From the NCBI GenBank assembly GCA_008638415.1, contig VWVT01000015.1, positions 90,529-154,528 of the forward strand: DNA of 64,000 bases. The letters run 5' to 3'. Below, in pieces: positions 8,922-16,850 of this stretch. Numbering within the stretch: the stretch's first letter is position 1; every line of letters starts with the position of its first letter. Under the pieces are notes generated by a model. The model saw only the letters and a program-made list of their open reading frames with translations, was not told the origin of the DNA and searched no databases. A program made the translations under genes and the position numbers. Source of the stretch: Nocardiopsis sinuspersici (GTDB lineage Bacteria; Actinomycetota; Actinomycetes; Streptosporangiales; Streptosporangiaceae).

Positions 8922-9383
8922 TCAGAGGCGACGGTCCACACGTGAACCGGTGGCGTACACGATGTACGCCCCGGCCAGGGCCACCACGGACACCGCGACC
9001 AGGGCGAAGGCCACCGGATTGATCCACCCGGGAACGATGTCCACGGTCCCGCCGTGCGGAGAGGGGCACACGGTACTGAGCGGGAGCCCGCTGTGGGACA
9101 CCGGGTATTCCTTGGGGCCCGCGTGGAACATGCAGGTGTTGTCCGGAAACAGGCCGGGGGAGTACTTCAGCCACGCGGAGCCGTAGAGGACGAACGCGCT
9201 GATGAGGGTCACCAGGGCGAGGGCGACCAGTGACCGGGGCGCCACTGCCTCCGGCCGGCGCCGTCCCCGCCTCACGAGGCTGTCGGCCTGCCTCAGGAGG
9301 ACGACGACGGACCCGGTGAACACGGCGATCACGGACAGCGCCAGTAGGCACAGGAGCAGGATGAGCACGGAACATGGTCGCAC
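8922..9383 (-). CDS. Hypothetical membrane protein
   Basis: I do not recognise this 153-residue protein (start taken as GTG 9383; an ATG at 9515 would add 44 Pro/Arg-rich residues, and neither has a clear ribosome-binding site). It has three hydrophobic helices: SVLILLLCLLALSVIAVF near the start, SLVALALVTLISAFVLYG in the middle, and PVAFALVAVSVVALAGAYI near the end. Between the second and third is a loop with two cysteines (DNTCMFHAG, STVCPSPHG) that may form a disulfide outside the membrane. It is followed closely upstream by the pentapeptide-repeat gene on the same strand. Confidence 0.5.
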   Translation of the reverse strand: MRPCSVLILLLCLLALSVIAVFTGSVVVLLRQADSLVRRGRRRPEAVAPRSLVALALVTLISAFVLYGSAWLKYSPGLFPDNTCMFHAGPKEYPVSHSGLPLSTVCPSPHGGTVDIVPGWINPVAFALVAVSVVALAGAYIVYATGSRVDRRL

Positions 9384-9518
9384 GTGCGCCCGGGGCCGTG
9401 CGGGCCGAGCGGTTGCCGTCGCGCCCGGGCCCGCCGTGTGCCCTGCACACGGGTGAGGCGGGGCGTTCCGGTGAGGACGTGGACGCGGCAGGACCGTCAC
9501 CGCTCTCCGGTGCACGGG

Positions 9519-10133
9519 TCAGGAATCGGCGACTCGGACGTTGGGGGCTCCGTTGTCAGCGAACCAGACGGCCAGTTCAGCGCTGCTCAGAATATGAGGG
9601 GACTCAGGAGTCCCAACGTCAATGGTGCCCGACACCCACCCGCCGGCCCCGGCGACCGCGCATCCCCGGAGCCTGGCAGAAACAAACCGAGTGGGGCCGC
9701 CGACGCCTTCCGGTCCGAACCAGACTTCGCTCAGGTCGGCTTCTCTCAGATCGCTCTCGTACATCCAGGAGCCGTTCAGGAAGGCGCGGAAGAACCTGCT
9801 CCCCCGGAGTTCTGATCTGTGGAACCTGGCGCCAACGAACCGGGCGTCTGCGAAGTCGGTGTCCGAGGCCACGCACCCACCGAAGTCGGTCTTCCGGAAC
9901 GTGGCTCCCACGAAGCTGGAATTGCTGATGTCTGTACCAGAGAGGTCGGACTTGGCGAAGTCACTACGGTCGAAGACGCAGTCACTCATGTCGGCGGACG
10001 TGAAGAACATGTAGCTCTGGTCCGATTCGATGAGGTGGGAACCCCTGAAGTCCTTCATTATCCCGTCGAGCCCTTGGCCCTGGCCGCCGTCGCCGTCCAT
10101 CCAGACAAGGTACTTCCTCAGATCGGCGTTCAA
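9519..10133 (-). CDS. Pentapeptide-repeat protein
   Basis: A 204-residue protein whose middle third is a right-handed beta-helix of pentapeptide repeats, A(D/N)LXX-like: residues about 45-125 show units such as DMSDC, VFDRS, DFAKS, DLSGT, DISNS, SFVGA, TFRKT, FADAR, FVGAR, FHRSE, LRGSR. The N-terminus MNADLRKYLVWMDGDG and the C-terminal domain (ELAVWFADNGAPNVRV) are not part of the repeat. Some pentapeptide proteins protect gyrase from quinolones by mimicking DNA, but the family is diverse and nothing here indicates such a role. It lies in a leftward run with an unrecognised protein (10171-11262) and a membrane protein. Confidence 0.75.
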   Translation of the reverse strand: MNADLRKYLVWMDGDGGQGQGLDGIMKDFRGSHLIESDQSYMFFTSADMSDCVFDRSDFAKSDLSGTDISNSSFVGATFRKTDFGGCVASDTDFADARFVGARFHRSELRGSRFFRAFLNGSWMYESDLREADLSEVWFGPEGVGGPTRFVSARLRGCAVAGAGGWVSGTIDVGTPESPHILSSAELAVWFADNGAPNVRVADS

Positions 10134-10170
10134 GCGACACTGACGCGCTGGCGGGGCGTCGGTGCACGGG

Positions 10171-11262
10171 TCAGGGGTTGGCCGTCACGGCGAGCCCGTA
10201 GTCGATGACGTGGTAGTTGTCGTTCGATCCCTCTTCCGAGGGGAACCCGACGTGGTCGGCCCAGTCGGTCAGCGACAGGTCCGAGGGGGAGGGGATGCCG
10301 AGTGCCTCGGCGGTCTCGATCACCATCATCGCCAGCCGCACCCCGTTGACCTCGTCGTAGGGATACCTCGGCGAGTGGTAGGCGATGTCCTGGCGGAGGT
10401 GGCGCTCCTCGGTGGCTCTGGTCCAACCCAGCTCCTCCGGCGTGGGGGACTCCGGGCCGAAGAGGTCGGCCACCGCGTCGTCCAGACCGAGTTCCACGTG
10501 CTCACCGAGCTCGAACTGGAAGACCCAGGGGCCGCTGGTGCCAGGAACCCTGCCGTGGAAACCGAAGGAGCGCGAAAGGCCCAGGGCGGTCAACTCGGCG
10601 GGCAGGGTGCGCAGGGAGTCGGCCAGCAGCCTGCCGTACTCCTTCCAGTCGGTGTGCCGGGTGATGCCGGCGAAGGACATGCCGGCGTTGTCCCTGACCG
10701 GGCGGGTACCGATGAACCCGCCCACGGTTTCGGCCCCGTGTTCGCGGTTGTACCAGAACCAGCCCTCGGCCGGATCGCCGGGCAGGAGTGACAGCACGGG
10801 ACCCTCTGTGCCCGCCCGCAGTTCCAGACTGTTCCCCCGTCCCCTCCACCGCATGAAGGGAGCACCCCAGCGGGGGATGTCGTCGTGGAAGGAGGCGGAG
10901 GTGTCGTCGGCCCCGAGGACATGGGGTTCGACGAACTCCTCACGGAGGCTCTCGGCGATCTCCCCGAACGCCTCGACGTGCTCTCCGACCCCGCCCCGGA
11001 CCTCCTTCACGAGGAAGTGCAGACCCACGTACTCCTCCGTGGTCACGTGGATCTCCATGAACTCGTCCACGGGTCGCAGCCGGGCCTCTCCGAAGTCCTC
11101 CTCGGCGCGCAGACATGGCCCCCGCTCGCCGTCGACCCACTCCCAGCCCTGGTCGGCGGCCATCGCGCGCAGGTCCGCCTCGGTCCACTTCCCGGGGGAG
11201 AGGCGCCGAAGCCGGCGGGCGAGTTCCACGACGTCACTGACCGCCCGGGTTTCCTGGACCAT
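10171..11262 (-). CDS. Hypothetical protein, 363 aa
   Basis: I do not recognise the family. The ATG at 11262 was taken because GAGGAA precedes it directly; an upstream in-frame start at 11292 adds ten residues. The protein is soluble and acidic with many Trp and aromatic residues, no signal peptide and no membrane helix. The N-terminal segment (SPGKWTEADLRAMAADQGWE) looks like a small helical module, and a middle region with FRWRGRG/ HTDWKEYGRLL is less defined. The last part contains an ordered run YHSPRYPYDEVNGVRLAMMV. Co-directional with the pentapeptide gene 37 bp downstream, so they may be one transcript. Confidence 0.5.
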   Translation of the reverse strand: MVQETRAVSDVVELARRLRRLSPGKWTEADLRAMAADQGWEWVDGERGPCLRAEEDFGEARLRPVDEFMEIHVTTEEYVGLHFLVKEVRGGVGEHVEAFGEIAESLREEFVEPHVLGADDTSASFHDDIPRWGAPFMRWRGRGNSLELRAGTEGPVLSLLPGDPAEGWFWYNREHGAETVGGFIGTRPVRDNAGMSFAGITRHTDWKEYGRLLADSLRTLPAELTALGLSRSFGFHGRVPGTSGPWVFQFELGEHVELGLDDAVADLFGPESPTPEELGWTRATEERHLRQDIAYHSPRYPYDEVNGVRLAMMVIETAEALGIPSPSDLSLTDWADHVGFPSEEGSNDNYHVIDYGLAVTANP

Positions 11263-11368
11263 GTTTCCTCCCACGTGCCGTTCGGACCGCACCGATCATG
11301 GCAGCCGCCGGTGACGGAACGACACCGGCACGTATCCGACCGAAGGCGCGGACGTCGGCCCCCGTCTC

Positions 11369-11386
11369 TCCACAGGCTGTGGACGG
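11369..11386. repeat. Palindromic DnaA-box-like repeat, copy 1
   Basis: TCCACAGGCTGTGGACGG, identical to copy 2 at 11457-11474 (period 88 bp). The inner TCCACAG/CTGTGGA arms are a perfect inverted repeat, so each strand carries most of a DnaA box. This copy starts CTCTCCACA, two mismatches from TTGTCCACA. Confidence 0.55.
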
Positions 11387-11453
11387 GTGGCGGGAAGCCG
11401 GTCCCGTGGCGCTCTGTCGCCATGTCGACTGGTCGGCACGGCCACCTGTCCGC

Positions 11454-11474
11454 TTGTCCACAGGCTGTGGACGG
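11454..11474. repeat. Palindromic DnaA-box-like repeat, copy 2, with perfect DnaA box
   Basis: TTGTCCACA at 11454-11462 is the exact actinobacterial DnaA-box consensus, and the same palindrome supplies TGTGGACGG (7 of 9) on the other strand. The 18 bp from 11457 repeat copy 1. Confidence 0.6.
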
Positions 11475-11570
11475 AATCCGTCGGCGCCGGGCACCGGGAA
11501 CGACGGACGCCCCGGCCGTCTCCGGCCGGGGCGTCCACCAGCGAGGATGCCGCTGTCTCGGCTCCCGTGG

Positions 11571-12893
11571 CTACAGGATGATCCGCATCGGCTCCTCAAG
11601 GATCTCGGCGAGGTCCTTGAGGAAGGCGGCGCCCACGGCACCGTCCACCGCGCGGTGGTCCACCGACAGCTCCAGGGAGATCCGGTTGCGCACGGCCACC
11701 TCGCCGTCCACGGCCACCGGCTCCTGGCGCATGGCGCCGACCGCGAGGATGGCCGCCTCCGGCGGGTTGATCACCGCGGCGAAGCTGTCCACGCCGAACA
11801 TGCCGAGGTTGGACACGCTGAACGTGCCGCCGCTCATCTCCTGCGGCTTCAGCTTGCCGTCACGGGCCTTGCCCGCCAGCTCGCGCGTGCGCGTGGAGAT
11901 CTCCGACAGGGTCGCCTTGTCCGTGTCGTGCAGCACCGGCACGACCAGCCCGGCGTCCACGGCCACGGCCACGCCGACGTTGACCCGGCGGTGCTGGAGC
12001 AGCTTGTCGTCCACCCACGAGGTGTTCACCTCCGGGTGCAGCTTCAGCGCCGTCGCGCAGGCCTTGACGATCAGGTCGTTGAAGCTGATCTTCGCGCCCG
12101 TGCTGGACAACTGCTCGTTGACCTGCGCGCGGAAGGCCTTGAGGGCCTCGGCGTCGATCGTGCGGCGCAGGTAGAAGTGCGGCACCGTCTGCTTGCTCTC
12201 GGTCAGGCGGCGCGCGATCACCTTGCGCACGTTGCTGACCTTGAGCTCCTCGGAGTCGCGGCCGTCGTCGAAGGACGGGGCGGTCGCCGCCATCGAAGCG
12301 GCGGGCTTCGCCTCCTCCTTGGCAGCGGCGGCGGGAGCGGCCTCCTCGGCGACACCGCCCTCCCGGGCGGCCTCGATGTCGGCGCGCACGATCCGGCCCT
12401 TGGGGCCCGACCCCTTGATCTTCGTGATGTCCAGGCCGTACTCCCTGGCCAGCCTGCGGGCCAGCGGGGAGGTGCGGGGACGCGGGGCCTCCTCGGAGGG
12501 CTCGGGCGCCCCGGCGGGCTCCGCGGACTCCTCGGCCTTCGCCTCGGAGCCCTCGGCCGCCTCCTTCAGCTCCTCGGCCTTCTCCGCCTGCTCCTCCTCG
12601 GGCGGCTCGGGGCGCTGCTCCGCGCCGCCGTCGCCGGAGTCCTCGGGCACCGCGTCCGGGGAGTCGGCGATCACACCGATGACCGCGCCGATCGGCACCG
12701 TCTCGCCCTCGGAGACGGACTGCTTGACCAGGAAGCCGTCCTCGTAGGCCTCGTACTCCATGACGGCCTTGTCGGTCTCGATCTCGACCAGGACGTCACC
12801 GGAGGCGACCTTGTCGCCCACGTTCTTGACCCACGTGCTGATGACGCCTTCCTCCATGGTGTCGGAGAGGCGCGGCATCTGGATCTCGCTCAT
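11571..12893 (-). CDS. pdhC: Dihydrolipoamide acyltransferase (E2) of 2-oxoacid dehydrogenase
   Basis: A 440-residue E2 core enzyme that transfers the acyl group from lipoate to CoA. Domains in order: one lipoyl domain (residues 1-76) with the lipoylated Lys42 in IETDKAVMEYE; a long acidic Glu/Ala/Pro linker (80-150); a peripheral-subunit-binding domain (ARRLAREYGLDITKIKGSGP, about 158-185); a second linker; and the catalytic domain (about 215-440) ending in the signature DHRAVDGAVGA, with catalytic His413 and Asp417. It is the last gene of a leftward three-gene operon; 15 bp separate it from pdhB. No E3 (lipoamide dehydrogenase) gene is in the window. Substrate could be pyruvate or a branched-chain 2-oxoacid. 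Confidence 0.9.
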   Translation of the reverse strand: MSEIQMPRLSDTMEEGVISTWVKNVGDKVASGDVLVEIETDKAVMEYEAYEDGFLVKQSVSEGETVPIGAVIGVIADSPDAVPEDSGDGGAEQRPEPPEEEQAEKAEELKEAAEGSEAKAEESAEPAGAPEPSEEAPRPRTSPLARRLAREYGLDITKIKGSGPKGRIVRADIEAAREGGVAEEAAPAAAAKEEAKPAASMAATAPSFDDGRDSEELKVSNVRKVIARRLTESKQTVPHFYLRRTIDAEALKAFRAQVNEQLSSTGAKISFNDLIVKACATALKLHPEVNTSWVDDKLLQHRRVNVGVAVAVDAGLVVPVLHDTDKATLSEISTRTRELAGKARDGKLKPQEMSGGTFSVSNLGMFGVDSFAAVINPPEAAILAVGAMRQEPVAVDGEVAVRNRISLELSVDHRAVDGAVGAAFLKDLAEILEEPMRIIL

Positions 12894-12908
12894 GCTTGGA
12901 ATCTCCCT

Positions 12909-13922
12909 CTACCCGACCCGTTTGCCGACGGCGCTCAGGGTCTCCTTGATGGCGGTGCTGATCGATTCGACCGACGGCAGGGCCGCCGTCTCCAGCGGCT
13001 TGGCGTAGGGCATGGGGACCTCCGCCATCGCCACCCGGCGGACCGGTGCGTCGAGGTAGTCGAAGGCGCCCTCCTGGATCGAGGCGGCGATCTCCGCGCC
13101 GATCCCGTAGGTCAGCCAGTCGTCCTCGCAGATCACCGCGGCACCGGTCTTCTTCACCGAGTCCACGAAGGTCTGGCGGTCGAGCGGGCGCAGGCTGCGC
13201 AGGTCGACGACCTCGACGTCGATGTCCTCCTCGGCCAGCTTCTCGGCGACCTGGCCCGCCACCATCGCCATCCGGGAGTAGCCGATGAGGGTGATGTCGC
13301 TGCCCTCGCGCGTGACCTTGGCGCGGCCGATCGTGGCGACGGAGTCGTTCTGCGGCTCGGCGTAGCCGTCGGCGACCTCGCCCTTGGAGTTGTACAGGCC
13401 CAGGTTCTCCAGGAACAGGACCGGGTCGTCGTCGCGGATGGCCGCGCGCAGCATCTCCGAGGCCTCGGCCGGGGTGCTGGGAGCGAGCACCTTCAGGCCG
13501 GGGATGAAGGAGTAGAACAGCTCGATGTTCTGCGAGTGCGTGGCACCGAGCTGCTGGCCGCCGCCGCCCGGCGTGCGGATGACCATGGGCACGCTCGTCT
13601 GGCCGCCGAACATGCCGTAGATCTTGGCGGCGTGGTTGATGATCTGGTCGATGGCGATCAGCGAGAAGTTGATCGTCATCAGCTCGACGACCGGGCGCAG
13701 GCCCAGCATGGCCGCGCCGACGGCCGCGCCGACGAAGCCCTCCTCGGCGATCGGGGTGTCCTTGACCCGCCGGGGGCCGAACTCCTTGAGCAGGCCCTCG
13801 GTGATCTTGTAGGAGCCCTCGAAGACGCCGATCTCCTCGCCCATGACGAGGACGTTCTCGTCGCGGACCATCTCGGCGCGAAGGGTGTCCCGCAGAGCCT
13901 GGCGGTAAGTGATCACAGACAT
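12909..13922 (-). CDS. pdhB: Pyruvate (2-oxoacid) dehydrogenase E1 component, beta subunit
   Basis: A 337-residue E1-beta subunit of a thiamine-diphosphate-dependent 2-oxoacid dehydrogenase. It begins MSVITYRQALRDTLRAEM and carries the family landmarks GEEIGVFEGSYKITEGLL (residues about 29-46), the phosphate/TPP-binding helix end DTPIAEEGFVGAAVGAAM, and the SVPMVIRTPGGGGQQ segment. The C-terminal domain reads VICEDDWLTYGIGAEIAA. Sequence style (GEEIGVFEGSYK, GGQTSVPMVIR) fits the pyruvate/acetoin-dehydrogenase subgroup rather than classic branched-chain enzymes, but this is from memory. It lies 13 bp after pdhA and 15 bp before pdhC. Confidence 0.9.
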   Translation of the reverse strand: MSVITYRQALRDTLRAEMVRDENVLVMGEEIGVFEGSYKITEGLLKEFGPRRVKDTPIAEEGFVGAAVGAAMLGLRPVVELMTINFSLIAIDQIINHAAKIYGMFGGQTSVPMVIRTPGGGGQQLGATHSQNIELFYSFIPGLKVLAPSTPAEASEMLRAAIRDDDPVLFLENLGLYNSKGEVADGYAEPQNDSVATIGRAKVTREGSDITLIGYSRMAMVAGQVAEKLAEEDIDVEVVDLRSLRPLDRQTFVDSVKKTGAAVICEDDWLTYGIGAEIAASIQEGAFDYLDAPVRRVAMAEVPMPYAKPLETAALPSVESISTAIKETLSAVGKRVG

Positions 13923-13935
13923 GTGGGTTCCTTCC

Positions 13936-15045
13936 CTACTCCGCGAACACCGGGTCGGCGGGCATGCGGGTGGACTCGTTGGGCACCGGGGTGGCGTAGG
14001 TGTAGTCGAAGAGCGTGGACACGTCCGGGTGCGGGCTGTTGTCGGCGAACTCCGCGGCCTCGGCGACCTCGGCCTTGACCGCGGCGGCGATCTCGTCGCG
14101 CAGCTCGTCGGTGAGGATGCCCTCCTGGCTGAGCCTCTCGCCGAACAGGGCGATCGGGTCGTTCTCCTGCGACCGCGCCTCTTCCTTCTGCTCGTCGGTG
14201 CGGTACTTGGCCGGGTCGACCACCGAGTGGCCCTTCATCCGGTAGCTCCACGCCTCCAGCAGGAACGGGGTCTGCTCCTCGCGGGCGCGCTCGACCAGCC
14301 GCGCGGCCGTGTCGCGGACCGCGAGGACGTCGCGGCCGTCCACGCGCTCGCCCTCGATGCGGAAGGCGCCGCCGCGCTTGTACAGGTCGGGCTCGGCGGA
14401 GGACTTCTCGACCGTGGTGCCCATGCCGGTGAAGTTGTTGACCACCACGAAGACGATCGGCAGGTTCCACAGCTTGGCGATGTTGAGGGTCTCGTGCCAG
14501 GCGCCGATGTTGGTGGTGCCGTCGCCCATCTGGCACATGACGACCTCGTCGCCGCCCCGGTAGGAGATGGCCAGCGCGGCACCGGCGGCCAGCGGAAGCT
14601 GCCCGCCGACGATGCCGTAGCCGCCGAGCATGCGGGTCTCGGTGTCGAACATGTGCATGGAGCCGCCCCAGCCCTTGGACACGCCGTCGACGCGCCCGTA
14701 GAGCTCGGCCATGACCCGCTTGGGGTCCATGCCCTTGGCGATCGCGTACCCGTGGTCACGGTAGTTCGTGAACAGGTAGTCGCTCTCGCGCAGGGCGGTC
14801 ATCAGGCCGACGACCGTGGCCTCCTCGCCGAGGTTGAGGTGGCAGTATCCGCCGATCTTCGCCTGGGTGTAGGCCTGGGCGGTGCGCTCCTCGAACCGCC
14901 GGACGAACATCATCTGGCGGTAGTAGTCGAGGAGGGTGTCGGGTTTCTCGTCGGTGATGCCGGGGGAGGTGTCCTTGCGGCCGCGGCGGCGGGTCCCTGA
15001 GGACCTGGCGGCGGTGCGGCCCTTCGGCTTGGCCGTGTCAGCCAT
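13936..15045 (-). CDS. pdhA: Pyruvate (2-oxoacid) dehydrogenase E1 component, alpha subunit
   Basis: A 369-residue E1-alpha subunit, which binds thiamine diphosphate and decarboxylates the 2-oxoacid. The ATG at 15045 gives MADTAKPKGRTAARSSGTRR, a basic flexible tail before the conserved start LLDYYRQMMFVRRFEERTAQ. The TPP motif is GDGTTNIGAWHETLNIA followed by PIVFVVVNN. The regulatory loop HSVVDPAKYRTDEQ is present near residue 268. The open frame extends further upstream, but that part has low-quality composition and overlaps the promoter region. It is the first gene of the leftward pdhA-pdhB-pdhC operon. Confidence 0.92.
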   Translation of the reverse strand: MADTAKPKGRTAARSSGTRRRGRKDTSPGITDEKPDTLLDYYRQMMFVRRFEERTAQAYTQAKIGGYCHLNLGEEATVVGLMTALRESDYLFTNYRDHGYAIAKGMDPKRVMAELYGRVDGVSKGWGGSMHMFDTETRMLGGYGIVGGQLPLAAGAALAISYRGGDEVVMCQMGDGTTNIGAWHETLNIAKLWNLPIVFVVVNNFTGMGTTVEKSSAEPDLYKRGGAFRIEGERVDGRDVLAVRDTAARLVERAREEQTPFLLEAWSYRMKGHSVVDPAKYRTDEQKEEARSQENDPIALFGERLSQEGILTDELRDEIAAAVKAEVAEAAEFADNSPHPDVSTLFDYTYATPVPNESTRMPADPVFAE

Positions 15046-15426
15046 GGTGTGCCTTTCTACGTGCGAGAAGGCCCGTCGCACCGGTCTGTGGACCGGGGTG
15101 CCAGGCCCGCCGCGTTCCCGCTGTCGGGCGTGATCGCGGTGTTCGCCTCCGCCCGGCTCATGGGCGTCGGCGCTCTGTGGCTGTTGCGGGGCGCGTTCCG
15201 GGGAGCGTGGCTCGTCCTCCCCGGACGCGAAGCGCTGATGGAGTCTCGTGTGCAGTTGTCCGCCGGACCCCTGCCCGCATTGCTTCCCGGTCTGCATCGG
15301 CCTATGCATCCGGGATCCGGCGCGGCGGTGCCGGTCGCCCGGGTTCGTCCACCGGCCGGATGAACGACTCCGGGTGACCGGGAGGGGTTCCACGTGTGTG
15401 ACGTGCGTCGCGCACACTCTACGGTC

Positions 15427-15443
15427 TGATCGATGATCGATCA
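15427..15443. promoter_or_regulatory. Perfect palindrome upstream of pdhA (candidate operator)
   Basis: TGATCGATGATCGATCA: two 8-bp arms around a central G, perfectly symmetrical. It lies about 380 bp before pdhA and 110 bp after the end of the FCD-GntR gene, and may bind that regulator or another one. Confidence 0.5.
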
Positions 15444-15455
15444 ATACAACTGTAT
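15444..15455. promoter_or_regulatory. GntR-like inverted repeat ATACA-N2-TGTAT
   Basis: ATACAACTGTAT is a 5-bp inverted repeat with a 2-bp spacer immediately beside the 15427-15443 palindrome. FadR/FCD-type GntR proteins commonly use short TGTAT/ATACA half-sites, which makes this a candidate operator for the neighbouring regulator; this is inference. Confidence 0.4.
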
Positions 15456-15552
15456 GTGAGACGGCCGGGAAAGGGTGCGTCGGGGCAGGTCACGTGCCGG
15501 GCGACAACTTCGCCGCCGCACGTCCGGGTGGGCAGATGTGCGTCCGGACGGG

Positions 15553-16230
15553 TCAGTGCACGCCCTGGTGGGACTGGAGCGCCGCCTCCACGTAGTTGAG
15601 CACGTGGTCGCTGAGCATCTGTCCCACCGAGGGGTCGCCCTCGCGGAAGGCCCGGGTGATCTGGGCGTGGTCGGCGGCCTTGGCGTGCAGCTCCATGTTC
15701 AGCCAGCGCACCGACAGGGCGGTCCACACCTCCACGCCCAGCGACTCCCAGGTGTGCAGCAGCACGCTGTTGTCGGCGGCGCGCACGACCTCGCGGTGGA
15801 ACTCCACGCTGTGGCGGATCTGCTCGGACACGTCACCCTGCGCGGTCGCCCGGCGAAGGGCCTCCACCTCCCGCTCCAGCGGGGAGGGGTCGGCCGCCAA
15901 CCGGGGCGCCGCCAACTGCGCGGCGACCAGCTCCAGCCCGGCGCGGACGGGGTAGATCTCGGCCATGTCCTGGACCCCGAAGGCCCTGACCCGGGCGCCC
16001 TTGTTGGGGACCGTCTCGATCAGGCGCAGGGTCTCCAGCTCGCGCAGGGCCTCGCGGACCGGCGCCTGGCTCACCTTCAGCTCCGTGGCGACGCGGCGTT
16101 CCACGATCCGCTCCCCGGGCTGCCAGCGTCCGGACAGCAGGCCCTCGACCAGTACCTGCCGGATCTGTTCCCTCAACGGCTCGCGGGCCAGTTTCGAGGG
16201 ATCATCCGGCAGCTGTGGCAGGTCGACCAT
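15553..16230 (-). CDS. GntR family regulator, FadR/FCD subfamily
   Basis: A 225-residue regulator. The ATG at 16230 was chosen to give MVDLPQLPDDPSKLAREPLR and the usual subfamily length; the open frame allows 29 more residues. The winged-helix domain (about 15-85) contains GERIVERRVATELKVSQAPVREALRELE, the classic GntR recognition segment. The C-terminal all-helical FCD domain includes the metal/ligand-site motif region (EIYPVRAGLELVAAQLAA; HSVEFHREVVRAADN; DHAQITRAFREGD), with His residues at spacing expected for a divalent metal. It sits directly upstream of the pdh operon on the same strand, so a PdhR-like role in controlling it is likely but unproven. Confidence 0.85.
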   Translation of the reverse strand: MVDLPQLPDDPSKLAREPLREQIRQVLVEGLLSGRWQPGERIVERRVATELKVSQAPVREALRELETLRLIETVPNKGARVRAFGVQDMAEIYPVRAGLELVAAQLAAPRLAADPSPLEREVEALRRATAQGDVSEQIRHSVEFHREVVRAADNSVLLHTWESLGVEVWTALSVRWLNMELHAKAADHAQITRAFREGDPSVGQMLSDHVLNYVEAALQSHQGVH

Positions 16231-16850
16231 CCAGGGCCCTTCCGTTCCACGGCCAGCGCACGGCGCGCGGACCGGTTCGCTCAGCGTCGTACAGACTCCT
16301 TGAAGAGTGCCACACACACGCGGGTCAACCGGACAGCAGGCCTCGAACCGCTAACGGAAGCCTCACGAACGTGTCGCACGGCGGTGAACCGCCGCCGTCC
16401 AGTATCGGGGTTTCGGGCAAAGTCCGAGGCGGGGGAGAAGATACGTGTGTGAACACACCCTCGATACTGAGGAGGGGCCGGGTAGGCTCATCTGTCGGCA
16501 ATATTCACACAAAGCCGTACGGAGCGTGACGCACGTAACGGCGAGGAGACCGATGGGAGCGCCCTGACCTGCGCCCGCCATGTGAGAGAGGTGCGCAGTG
16601 CGGTACGGACGCCGTCGTCGGCCCCCTGTGCCTCGGACGTCGATCCCGCCGACGGCCGGTCACGAAGCAGTGAACCAGTTCCAAGGACCGACCGTCGAAC
16701 GGAGGGGGGTGGAGGTGTCCATCCTCCACAGTCCGCTCCGAGCCGACCCTGAGGACGTCAGATCAGTTCCAGCAACCACGGCTAGCCCATCCCCCCACGC
16801 TTCACGAGTGCCACAGGCCAGCCCACGACACGTGAGACAGCACTGAGCAC
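16231..16850. other. Divergent intergenic region GntR / PAP2
   Basis: 620 bp without a supported gene. It holds a perfect inverted repeat GTGTGTGAACACAC (16445-16458) and an ACGCACGTA element (16529-16537) resembling the sites near 19702 and 22772. It also has a strong ribosome-binding-like GGCGAGGAG followed by a four-codon frame (ATGGGAGCGCCCTGA, 16553-16567) that could be a leader peptide but may be chance. The last 150 bp before the PAP2 gene may be a long 5' leader. Confidence 0.4.

Larger units (their letters stand above)
11263..11570. other. Intergenic region with two palindromic DnaA-box-like sites
   Basis: 308 bp without a gene between two leftward genes. It contains an exact 18-bp direct repeat, TCCACAGGCTGTGGACGG, at 11369-11386 and 11457-11474, each centred on the palindrome TCCACAG-CTGTGGA. 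It also contains a short GC hairpin (CGGCCGTCTCCGGCCG, 11513-11528) just before the 3' end of pdhC that could terminate the hypothetical or pdh transcripts. Confidence 0.5.
15046..15552. other. Promoter region of the pdh operon
   Basis: 507 bp without a supported gene between the GntR regulator and pdhA, both leftward. It carries two inverted repeats side by side at 15427-15455 in the only AT-rich patch of the region. The remaining sequence is GC-rich and shows nothing I can name. Confidence 0.5.

Noticed and set aside
11298-14078. A 926-codon rightward frame opposite the pdh operon
   Set aside because: It is antisense to well-supported pdhC and pdhB genes and shows only His/Leu/Gly/Arg-rich shadow composition.
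16540-16850. Possible structured 5' leader or cyclic-di-AMP-type riboswitch upstream of the PAP2 gene
   Set aside because: Some stems can be drawn, but I could not find the conserved motifs of a known riboswitch class; nothing beyond a possible long leader can be supported.
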